The position numbers and the translations under genes were made by a program. A stretch of DNA of 8,292 nucleotides from Alphaproteobacteria bacterium. Lineage in GTDB: Bacteria > Pseudomonadota > Alphaproteobacteria > UBA3830. The stretch is from contig JAFQBQ010000056.1 in assembly GCA_017416635.1 (NCBI GenBank), positions 1 to 8,292 of the forward strand. Direction: 5' to 3'. Below the pieces are notes generated by a model. The model did no database searches. It saw only the letters and a program-made list of their open reading frames with translations, and was not told the origin of the DNA. Shown piece after piece: positions 1 through 7,700 of this stretch; position 1 is the first letter of the stretch, and each line of letters begins with the position of its first letter.

Positions 1-839
1 AAAAAATTTACGAGGATGGAATTCAAGTTGATTGGGTTGAAGCGCTGGGACCGCTGGATTTAAGAGATGGTTCAGCTCCAAGTAAATTGCAAATAGATTA
101 CAAGAGTGCTTCAGTTCATTATTCTAGTTGGCATTGGGTTCTAGGAACATCCAAGATAGCAAGAAATTATGGGGCGAAAGGTTTTAAAAGAGAGTGGCGA
201 TGTGGCAATTCTGAAAATGTTCTTGCGAATATTCTTATTCCAGCATCTTTTTTGAACGGAGATAAGAATGAACTAGAGTTGCTATTGCACAGAGCAATTT
301 CGGTAGCAGTTTATAATGTCATAAAAAGAATATTTGAGGAAGAAGAACGGATGAATCCGAACTTTCCTAAAAAATCAGTAAAACTGAAATGGATAAACGA
401 TGTAATGGTTAATGGTAAAAAGATTTGTGGAATTAAGCCTGATGATTTTATGGACTTTCCAGCTGTATCTAGTTATCAATTCGCTGTTAACGTAAATATG
501 TCGCAAGATGAGTTGAATGAAGTAGATCAACCAGCAACATCTTTGGCTGTAGAGTGTGGGCATAATTTTGATTGCCAAAAGGTTACTAGAGCAATATTAA
601 TTGAGCTTATTCACATTATGAATAGGTATAAATATGATCTAGACGGTCTCGATCAAATTTTTTCAAGCAAGATGTGTTTTATAGGTGAACCTGTTATTGT
701 TTATGATGCTGAACCAGGAAAAGATGTTAGCGGAGTCTTGGAATCTGTGTCAGGTGGGCGACTTTACATAAGAGGGGCAGATAAAAATTTGAATATTATT
801 TATCCTGGATCAGGAATTTTAAGAAAACTATCGCAATAA
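1..839 (+). CDS. Biotin-protein ligase-like protein (5' end outside window), divergent active site
   Basis: This looks like a biotin-[carboxyl-carrier] ligase, which adenylates biotin and attaches it to a carrier-protein lysine. The best evidence is KWIND (387-401; family KWPND), then GKKICGI (414-434), which keeps the lysine and Gly-Ile of the family KxxGI motif. DQPATSL follows (about 525-545), and an SH3-like BPL_C domain starts near 675 (FIGEPVIVYD). The frame is open from base 3 with no ATG, so the start lies left of the window. A TTG at 87 is possible but has no Shine-Dalgarno. Several key positions are unusual. The GRGRRG biotinyl-AMP loop is replaced by GAKGFKREW (171-197), the Pro of KWPND is Ile, and the glycine-rich GAGIN strand reads FAVNVN (480-497). 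CpG is sparse compared with the next genes. The stop abuts the following ATG. The fold assignment is fairly firm; ligase activity and substrate are not. Confidence 0.72.
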   Translation, partial: KIYEDGIQVDWVEALGPLDLRDGSAPSKLQIDYKSASVHYSSWHWVLGTSKIARNYGAKGFKREWRCGNSENVLANILIPASFLNGDKNELELLLHRAISVAVYNVIKRIFEEEERMNPNFPKKSVKLKWINDVMVNGKKICGIKPDDFMDFPAVSSYQFAVNVNMSQDELNEVDQPATSLAVECGHNFDCQKVTRAILIELIHIMNRYKYDLDGLDQIFSSKMCFIGEPVIVYDAEPGKDVSGVLESVSGGRLYIRGADKNLNIIYPGSGILRKLSQ

Positions 840-1562
840 ATGAACATTCGCGATTTTTATATCAACTGTATTCGCGACGCATTGGGGATAAGTTCCGTTG
901 TCGATTTTTCAGTTAAGTTCTTTTATGAACTCGGCAGAGCTGAAAGTAACGTTGCTATAAAAGCTGCGGATTTTAATCCGAATTTTTCTTCGCAAAATTG
1001 CTTTGAAAAGTTTCGAGCTTCTTCAGAATTTTCGAATTCGCAATTTTTAGATAATGGAATGTTTATATGGATAGTTCCAGACATAATTTGGTATAATCAT
1101 CTAATTATTTTGAACGACGAATTGGATTTTTTTAAGATACCAAAGGATTCGTTGAATCTTAATGAAGATGATTTGTTTGAATTACGATATGTATATGCGA
1201 GGATATGTTCTGTATTTCGTCATTATAATAAAAGGTTTCCTGCGGATTCTTTAAATTCAATTCACGAAGCGAACTTGCATCTGATATCCAGACAAGATAT
1301 TATCAGGCTTGTAAGAACTATGGTTGCATTTACTTTGCTGGATTTAAAAAAAAGAAATCAAGTTAATGTATACATTCGAGGTTTGAGTGAAAGTTTTAAC
1401 AAAGCTTGGAGTGAAAGTTTGCCACATGAAGAGTTGGGATTTATAACATTGGCGAATATTACTGAAACGAAATCTCGATTAGCGGTTTTGAATGTGTTAA
1501 AAAGAATGCTGTTAAAGTTCTTTAAAACTTTAGGTGTCGATGCTCAGGAAGAGTTAGTATAA
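840..1562 (+). CDS. ArgS-like protein lacking the catalytic core (N-terminal Add1 domain joined to anticodon-binding domain)
   Basis: The 240-residue product matches both ends of arginyl-tRNA synthetase but not the middle. Residues 1-100 follow the N-terminal Add1 domain, which contacts the tRNA D-loop. MNI opens it, SNVAIKAA (36-43) matches the family SNxAM..A segment, and GMFIWIVPDIIW (73-84) stands where synthetases have GPGFINF plus a Trp. Residues ~106-240 follow the DALR domain. YVYARICSVF (117-126) matches the YAHARICSV type, IRGLSESFNKAW (179-190) matches the L..LA..FH..WN helix, and KSRLAVL (211-217) and LGVDAQEEL (231-239) complete it. Full ArgS proteins are about 550-600 residues. 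The class I Rossmann domain with HIGH and KMSK is missing, so arginine activation is not expected. The frame is uninterrupted, the ATG directly follows the upstream stop, and the stop overlaps the next start, so it appears to be expressed. It could be a retained tRNA-binding protein or a decaying argS. Confidence 0.8.
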   Translation: MNIRDFYINCIRDALGISSVVDFSVKFFYELGRAESNVAIKAADFNPNFSSQNCFEKFRASSEFSNSQFLDNGMFIWIVPDIIWYNHLIILNDELDFFKIPKDSLNLNEDDLFELRYVYARICSVFRHYNKRFPADSLNSIHEANLHLISRQDIIRLVRTMVAFTLLDLKKRNQVNVYIRGLSESFNKAWSESLPHEELGFITLANITETKSRLAVLNVLKRMLLKFFKTLGVDAQEELV

Positions 1563-2566
1563 TGTGTCCTTTTATAGATGAAGAAGAAAGCGGCGAAAGA
1601 AACGAATCCTTTCAGCAATTTAATTTCGGCGCGACGTCTGCGTTTTTCAAAAATGATCGAAGATATCTATTTATTGGCGGCACGGCAGTTGCGATTTTAA
1701 CAATTACCGTTATTTTTTTGTTGAAGTCTAACTTTACAAAAGTTAACATCGAAGAACTTCCCGTTATCCGAGCGGAACAAACAGAGTTTAAAGAAAAGCC
1801 AGAATTTAATAAGCAAGTTCAACATCAAGATAAGATCGTTTACGATAATATTTCAGGAGATAAACGAGTAGTCGTAGAGAAACTCGCTCCGAAACCCGAA
1901 AATGTTTTAAATATTCCAGAAGTCGATATTTCAGAATCGCTTTCAGACGAGGAAAAGCAAAATATTATTCAAGCGTTTGATGATTTAGCTCCGGAAAAAA
2001 GATACCAGATAGATTATGTTCAAGATCATGTGAAAAAAGATTCGAGTTTTGCTCTGCGTTCGCCGGATTTTCCATCGTTGAGTCGTCAAGAAAATAAGCA
2101 GCTTCAGCAATTGAAAAATAAAAAACATCTTTCAGAAAAAGAAAAAAAGTTGTTGAAGAATTTGGAGAAAAAGGTAGTTTCGGCTTATAAATCGGAAGGG
2201 GATTTATTAAAAGAAGATTCGTTACCGCCGATAAACAGGGTATCTGAAAGTTCGAATAAATCATTTAAAAAAACGAAAAAGCGACTGAAAGATATTGTTT
2301 TAAGTAAAAGCATTGCGACGAAGGGGAAATTGATGGTGCAGATTGCGTCCGTTAAGTCTCAGCACGCAGCAGAGGAAGAGTATGCGCGCATAGTTGCGAG
2401 AAATCGGTTTCTGAAGGGAAAAGGTAAAAGAATTTTCAGAGTTGATTTAGGCGAAAAGGGAATTCGTTATCGTATTCAAGTTGGTCCATTCAACACAACA
2501 GAAGATGCGAAGAAAATTATATCTGCGATGAAAAATAACGGCTGTTTTGCGTATATTTCGAAATGA
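1562..2566 (+). CDS. Single-pass inner-membrane SPOR-domain protein
   Basis: This is a 334-residue protein with a short cytoplasmic tail (1-34), one transmembrane helix (about 35-55, IGGTAVAILTITVIFLL), a long charged periplasmic linker and a C-terminal SPOR domain (about 256-334). SPOR domains bind denuded septal peptidoglycan, so the protein probably acts at the division site. The domain opens with KLMVQIASV (256-264) and includes YRIQVGPF (303-310) and a final GCFAYISK. The segment after the membrane, LPVIRAEQTEFKEKPE (66-81) with IVYDNISG (92-99), matches a conserved stretch in alphaproteobacterial SPOR proteins. Residues 175-210 are Lys/Glu/Leu-rich and may form a short coiled coil. The start codon overlaps the previous stop by one base (TAATG), with AGGAAGAG (1546-1553) as a plausible ribosome site. 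In many alphaproteobacteria this gene follows argS, as the ArgS-like gene does here. The specific division role is inferred. Confidence 0.88.
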   Translation: MCPFIDEEESGERNESFQQFNFGATSAFFKNDRRYLFIGGTAVAILTITVIFLLKSNFTKVNIEELPVIRAEQTEFKEKPEFNKQVQHQDKIVYDNISGDKRVVVEKLAPKPENVLNIPEVDISESLSDEEKQNIIQAFDDLAPEKRYQIDYVQDHVKKDSSFALRSPDFPSLSRQENKQLQQLKNKKHLSEKEKKLLKNLEKKVVSAYKSEGDLLKEDSLPPINRVSESSNKSFKKTKKRLKDIVLSKSIATKGKLMVQIASVKSQHAAEEEYARIVARNRFLKGKGKRIFRVDLGEKGIRYRIQVGPFNTTEDAKKIISAMKNNGCFAYISK

Positions 2567-3264
2567 GACATATTCCTCGTTTTTTCCTGAATCATGAAAT
2601 CGAAAATGGAAAATCTTTAGAGATTTCTGAACAGCAGATGAGGCACGCCGTCAAAGTTCTGAGACAGAACGTTGGTGATGAAGTTCGCGTTTTTAATGAA
2701 AATTTCGGAGAATGGAGCTGCAAAATTTCCGATATAAAACGAAAAATAGTTATTCCGATTAAATTAATAGAATCTCCACGTCAGGAAAATGGACCGTCGA
2801 TTGCTTGTGCCTTGATTAATCCAAACAAATTCGCAATTATGATGGAAAAAATTACTGAGTTAGGTGTGAGCGAAATTTTTCCTATTATAACGGAATACAC
2901 CCAATTCAAAACATTTAATTTTGATAAAATCGAACAAATAATTATTCAAGCTTGCGAGCAATCCAGAAGATTATCTATTCCGAAATTGCATGAATCGAAA
3001 AAATTATCCGAGTTTTTATCGAATCAAGATTCGGAAATGCAAATATTGGTTGGCTCAGAGCAAGCTGAATATCCTCAGCTAAAAAATATTATTCAAAAAA
3101 ACTGTATTTTTATGGTCGGTCCCGAAGGTGGTTTTTCAAAATCCGAAGAAAATTCAATGAAAAAATATTCGAATATTTCATTGTTTCATTACGGCAGTAA
3201 TATTTTGAGATCGGAAACTGCCGCAGCAGCTTTTATAGCATCCTGGCAGTTGATGTATTCTTGA
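2563..3264 (+). CDS. rsmE: 16S rRNA (uracil(1498)-N3)-methyltransferase RsmE
   Basis: RsmE methylates N3 of U1498 in helix 44 of 16S rRNA using S-adenosylmethionine and acts on the assembled 30S subunit. The 233-residue length is typical. The N-terminal PUA-like part holds EQQMRHAVKVLRQNVGDE (23-40), and the SPOUT methyltransferase part follows. The family signatures are all present: EKITELGVSEIFPI (95-108), QACEQSRR (129-136), VGPEGGFS (185-192) in the cofactor-binding knot, and GSNILRSETAAAAF (211-224), where the Arg-Ser-Glu-Thr segment closes the knot. The ATG overlaps the stop of the SPOR gene (ATGA) and has no visible Shine-Dalgarno, which suggests translational coupling. Nothing in it looks degenerate. 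Confidence 0.96.
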   Translation: MRHIPRFFLNHEIENGKSLEISEQQMRHAVKVLRQNVGDEVRVFNENFGEWSCKISDIKRKIVIPIKLIESPRQENGPSIACALINPNKFAIMMEKITELGVSEIFPIITEYTQFKTFNFDKIEQIIIQACEQSRRLSIPKLHESKKLSEFLSNQDSEMQILVGSEQAEYPQLKNIIQKNCIFMVGPEGGFSKSEENSMKKYSNISLFHYGSNILRSETAAAAFIASWQLMYS

Positions 3265-3280
3265 GCTGTAAAGAAAAGAA

Positions 3281-3287
3281 GAGAGGG
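3281..3287 (+). promoter_or_regulatory. Ribosome binding site of the HAD-like lipoprotein gene
   Basis: GAGAGGG lies 7-8 bases before the ATG at 3295, inside the only intergenic spacer (3265-3294) of the plus-strand gene run. It fixes the start at 3295, which is also the only start that puts a signal peptide at the very N terminus. The other plus-strand junctions rely on overlaps. This gene can therefore be initiated independently of rsmE translation. I see no promoter in the 30-base spacer. Confidence 0.7.
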
Positions 3288-3294
3288 CATTTGA

Positions 3295-4083
3295 ATGTTG
3301 AAATATCTTTTTTATTTTTCTCTCGTTTTTATGCTTTCAGCTTGTTCTGAGCAGCAAATTCTGAAAACTGATAGCATGAAATTATTGAGCTCGATTTGCA
3401 AAGGAGCCGATAGCCAGACTTTAGTAATTTTTGATATGGACAACGTTTTAACGGAATCTCAAGAGCGTGCTTTTCAAGCAGATTTATACGAGCAAATAAA
3501 AAATATAGTGTTCGATTATAAAAAGGTTTTTAAAAATTTATCTCCAGCCGATCAAGAAAAGATAAAATGTGAGCAATGGCTTATTCCAGTTCAATTGGTT
3601 GATTACTGCATGCCAAAATTGATAAAAACAATTCAGTCCAGGGGCGTAAAAACTTTGATGTTGACGTCGAATCCTTGCGGAAAATTAGGAAGCATAGAAT
3701 CTATTGAAGAGCTTTGTATTTCAAGATTAGAACATTTCGGTATAGATTTCAGCAAATCTTGGAACATTTCAGAGCAGCGGTTACGAGATGAAGAAAATAA
3801 GTCTTTAGGAATATTTTATAAAGGTGGGATTTTTACTATGGCTGCAAAACCTCTTGCTTTAAAAAGTTTCTTAAAACAAATTCCGAATTGCAAATTTACA
3901 AAGATTATTTTTATCGACGATAAAAAAGAAAATTTGGAAAAGATGCTGAATTTTTCGAAAATTCGAAATCTGAATTATGTCGGAATAGAATATTCCAAAG
4001 TCTTTACAAAAAAACGTCCAGAGACAGATATCAATGCGATAAAACAAAATCTTAAAAACCTATTTCAACTATCTAACTTGTAG
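3295..4083 (+). CDS. HAD-like predicted lipoprotein, DUF2608 type
   Basis: This is a 262-residue exported protein of the HAD fold. Residues 1-16 form a lipoprotein signal peptide (MLKYLF, a hydrophobic stretch, then LSA) with the lipidation cysteine at Cys17. The residue after it is Ser, which usually favours outer-membrane sorting by Lol. HAD motif I is VIFDMDNVL (44-52) with Asp47 and Asp49, motif II is LTSN (123-126), motif III is probably Lys185 in AAKPLALK, and motif IV is IFIDDKKEN (205-213) with Asp208 and Asp209. All catalytic positions look intact, so phosphatase or phosphotransferase activity is plausible. The arrangement, including GIFYKGGIFT before the motif III lysine, resembles DUF2608, a family of unknown function that I associate with intracellular bacteria. 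The substrate is unknown. The gene is last in its operon and converges on the yqaA-like gene 44 bases away. Confidence 0.8.
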   Translation: MLKYLFYFSLVFMLSACSEQQILKTDSMKLLSSICKGADSQTLVIFDMDNVLTESQERAFQADLYEQIKNIVFDYKKVFKNLSPADQEKIKCEQWLIPVQLVDYCMPKLIKTIQSRGVKTLMLTSNPCGKLGSIESIEELCISRLEHFGIDFSKSWNISEQRLRDEENKSLGIFYKGGIFTMAAKPLALKSFLKQIPNCKFTKIIFIDDKKENLEKMLNFSKIRNLNYVGIEYSKVFTKKRPETDINAIKQNLKNLFQLSNL

Positions 4084-4127
4084 AAAGTTCAAAATTTTTT
4101 ATGTTTGATGCCTGAATTGCGGTTTTC

Positions 4128-4718
4128 TTACATCACAAACTTCAAGAGAGCAAAGCCTATTACAACTCCTGCGACGACGATTATTAATGTTGTTCGCTTG
4201 TGTTTTTCAATAAAATCGAGGACGTGATTTCCGTATCTTTTGCAAATCCATGACAATACGATAAATCTGGTAGAGCGAGTGATTACTGACGCGACGAAAA
4301 ATACGAGTAGATTTACTTTCGCGAATCCACTTGCAATAGTCACGATTTTAAATGGAATCGGCGTAAGACCTTTCGCGCAAATTAACCAACATGCCCATGT
4401 GTCTCTTCCCATATTGAGAACCAGTTCTTCAAATTTTTCCGGAGTGTTGTTGAACCAATCGAGAATGTAAACTCCCAAAGTTTGAAAAAATTCGTAACCG
4501 ATGAAATATCCTAAAAATCCTCCCAAAACCGACGCAATGGTACACATCATTGCATAGTAGAGAGCTTTATTCTGATTTTTCGCGACAACTACAGCTAAAA
4601 CAGGATCGGGCGGCAACGGGAAAAATGAGCTTTCGATAAACGAAACAAACATTACAACTTTCAATGCATTTTCACTCTCAGCTTGTTTCATCATCCAATC
4701 ATAAAATCTACTTAGCAT
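4128..4718 (-). CDS. YqaA/DedA-like inner-membrane protein (VTT domain)
   Basis: This is a 196-residue polytopic membrane protein of the SNARE-associated/VTT (DedA) superfamily, closest in pattern to the YqaA branch. The hallmark segments are FIESSFFPLPPDPVL (27-41), the re-entrant loop with an acidic residue and prolines, then GGFLGYFIGY (66-75). The second re-entrant segment is KGLTPIPFKIVTIASG (116-131). Further helices lie near 136-158 and 176-194. DedA-family members are linked to lipid scrambling or flipping of undecaprenyl phosphate and phosphatidylethanolamine; which of these applies to a YqaA-type protein is unknown. The start overlaps the end of dnaE by 11 bases, and its Shine-Dalgarno lies inside dnaE, so it is the distal gene of a lolD-dnaE-yqaA operon. 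No key motif is missing. Confidence 0.85.
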   Translation of the reverse strand: MLSRFYDWMMKQAESENALKVVMFVSFIESSFFPLPPDPVLAVVVAKNQNKALYYAMMCTIASVLGGFLGYFIGYEFFQTLGVYILDWFNNTPEKFEELVLNMGRDTWACWLICAKGLTPIPFKIVTIASGFAKVNLLVFFVASVITRSTRFIVLSWICKRYGNHVLDFIEKHKRTTLIIVVAGVVIGFALLKFVM

Positions 4719-7700
4719 TTGCTATGTTCCTTTCTTCTTCAATTGCATTGCTGACTCCGACAATTTCTCTTACATCTAAAATATCATATGAAGTTAAAAC
4801 ATACTTATCTGGAAGTGATAATCTTTGCTTGCCGGGAAGTTCGAGTTCAATTGAATAACTTCCGCCCGTTTTAAAATTTTTTATTAAATGATTAATCCCC
4901 AAAAGCTCTTTTTTGTCTTTTATCTTGATTCTTAAAACCATATCTATGATTCTTTTTTTTTGTAGATTTTGAAAATCGAATGAAGACGAAAATTTGCCGT
5001 TTTTAATGTTAGAAGTATTGAATGTTTCAACGCTCTTTGCAGTAATTCTGATTTGCTCATCATTTTTGTGACAACTAACACTTAACAGAACGATATTTCC
5101 GACGAATAAAAGCTCTCGATATTTTGAAGCTGTTTCGCCGAATAATGTAACCTCCATTGCTCCTGTCATATCCGATACAGAAAGAATGCAAAACTTACTT
5201 TGATTTTTTGAAGTTTTAAATGTAACGCTATTTATGATGACAGCGAGCCTCGCATTTTCTAAATTAGGGACTTCATCAACAGTGCGCAACTTCATTTTTT
5301 TTATTATTTCTTCATACTGCTGCATGGGGTGCGATGAAATATAAAATCCGACAGACACGAATTCATTTTGTAATTTTTCATTATCGCTCCATTCATCGAC
5401 TTGCGCCAATGGCGGATATGATTTTTCGAACAAAGAAAACTGATCAGTTTCGACTTTCAGAGACAGAATATCATCCAATGATTCGAACAGCTGATGCCTA
5501 TTCGGATGCAACGAATCGAAAACTCCAGCTTTGATAAAATTCTCAAGAAATCTTCGATTTAATAATCTTTGCGGAGCTAATCTTTCAGCAAGATCAAAAA
5601 TAGAAGTATAAGGTCCGTGAAGTTTCCGTTCTTTCACGATTTCATCTACAACCGCGACACCACTTCCTTTAAGCGCAGCTAAACTGTAGCGAATTTGATT
5701 CTTATCATATTCTATCGTGAAATCACTTTCAGATGAATTTATATCCGGTGGCGCAATTTTAATATTGTTGGATTTTGCATCGTGATAATAAGCGTGAAGT
5801 TTATCGACGTTGGTCATATCCAATGTCATGATGGCGGCGTAAAATTCCATCGGAAAATTTGCTTTAAGATACGCCGTTTGATAAGTGAGCAGTCCATACG
5901 GAGTCGAGTGCGATTTGTTAAAACCATAACTCGCGAACTTGTTCATTTGTTCGAATAATTTATTCGCAATATCTTTTTCTATGCCTCGCTCGATTGCTCC
6001 GTCAATGAATCTTTTTTTCTGCGCGAGCATTTCTTCTTTATTTTTCTTCCCCATTGCTCGACGCAAAATATCTGCTTGCCCCAATGTGTATCCGCTGATG
6101 GTTTGCGCAATTTGCATAACTTGCTCTTGGTAAACCATGACACCATAAGTTTCTTCCAAAATCGGTTTCACTTTTTCATGAAGATAAGTTATTTCCTCAA
6201 GGCCATGCTTGCATGCAATGTATTTTGGAATATCGTCCATCGGTCCCGGACGATACAGAGCGACCAAAGCGATGATATCTTCAATTCTGTCCGGCTGAAG
6301 TTTCTTCACAACTTCTCTCATGCCGCCACTTTCAATTTGGAATACGCCAACGCAGTTTACTTCTTTCATTAAATCGAAAGTTTTTTTATCATCGAGCGGA
6401 ATTGAGTGCGAATCCAACTTAATTCCCTTTGCATTTATAAGGTCAATCGCCTTTTGAATCACAGTTAAGGTTTTCAGTCCCAAAAAATCGAATTTTATCA
6501 AGCTTGCGCTTTCTACATATTTAGTAGAATACTGCGTCGACGGCATATCCGACTTCGGATCTTTGTATAACGGAACGATATCCTGCAAATTTTTATCAGA
6601 AATCACGACGCCCGCAGCGTGAACTCCAGGATTGCGATACAAACCTTCCAAACGCAACGCGATTTTCATAAGATGATCGACTTGCGGATCAGTTTTAATC
6701 AATTCTTGTAACGCCGATTCTTGCTCAATCGCTTCTTGCAAGGTTATCGGATTAGTCGGGCTGAATGGAATCAATTTAGATAATTTATCTACAAATCCGT
6801 AGGGCAAACCGAGCACGCGTCCGATATCTTTAACAACGGCTTTGGCCTGTAATTTCCCGAAAGTTGTAATTTGTGCAACAGATTGATATCCGTATTTGCG
6901 TTGAACATACCCGATTACCTCTTCGCGTCGCGCCTGACAAAAATCGATATCAAAATCTGGCATAGATACACGATCTGGATTTAAAAATCTTTCGAAAAAT
7001 AATTTAAATCTGATCGGATCGACATCTGTAATGTGTATAGACCAAGCTGCAATCGAACCAGCTCCTGAACCACGTCCAGGACCAACCGGAATATTTTGAG
7101 ATTTCGCCCAGCGAACATAATCTGCGACTATCAGGAAGTATCCGCTGAATCCCATTTTTTGAATAATGCCCAACTCGTAATGTAATCGATCGAAATACTT
7201 TTTCCGAATTTCCTGATAATCTTCTCTATCTTTGAACGCGAGTAATTTTTCTTCGAGCCCTGAAGTCGCCATATCGATTAATTCATCATCTTGCGATTTT
7301 CCACTAGCAGGCTTGAAAACCGGCATTAAAGGTTTTTGCTTGGTCAGCATAAACGCACATCGTTCGGCGATATACACAGAATTTTGCAAAGCTTCCGGAA
7401 TATCGCTGAAAAGTTCATTCATTTGTTCTTGCGTTTTGAAATAATATTCCGGCTGCGAAGTCTTCCTATCCGTATCGAATACGGTTTTTATTTGAGAAAT
7501 GCAAAGTAAGGCGTCATGCGCTTCGAAATCATCTTCATGGCAGTAACAAACGTTATTTGTCGCTAACAATGGAAGATTAAAATCGTATGCTAAAGATATT
7601 GCTTTCTGTTCTATTTTCTCTTCTGCTTCTAAACCATGCCGAGTTAGCTCAATATAGAGTCGCCCATCAAAATATTTTTTTAAATAATTGAGATAATCTT

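Noticed and set aside
375..578. 67-residue minus-strand open frame inside the ligase-like gene.
   Set aside because: It overlaps the KWIND/GKKICGI core of the sense gene and shows no motif or ribosome site.
87..839. Ligase-like gene starting at TTG 87 as a complete 250-residue protein.
   Set aside because: The same frame is open without interruption to the left edge, no Shine-Dalgarno precedes the TTG, and the reading upstream looks coding. A start outside the window is more likely.
840..1562. The 240-residue protein as a lineage-specific hypothetical.
   Set aside because: Ordered matches to both terminal domains of ArgS, plus its place directly upstream of the SPOR gene, make the ArgS origin much more likely than an orphan.
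1965..2264. 99-residue open frame on the minus strand inside the SPOR gene.
   Set aside because: It is antisense to the low-complexity Lys/Glu linker of a well-supported gene, has no ribosome site and no recognisable protein features.
4063..4100. Possible terminator between the convergent operons: AACTT/AAGTT inverted repeat followed by six T.
   Set aside because: The stem is only 5 base pairs, contains a single G-C pair and overlaps the stop codon of the lipoprotein gene. An alternative pairing of TTTCAACT with AGTTCAAA is no stronger. No hairpin of note serves the minus strand in the 44-base gap either.
6076..6372. 98-residue plus-strand open frame opposite dnaE, and similar shorter ones elsewhere in dnaE.
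   Set aside because: They lie antisense to conserved polymerase motifs, and their composition follows from the dnaE codons.
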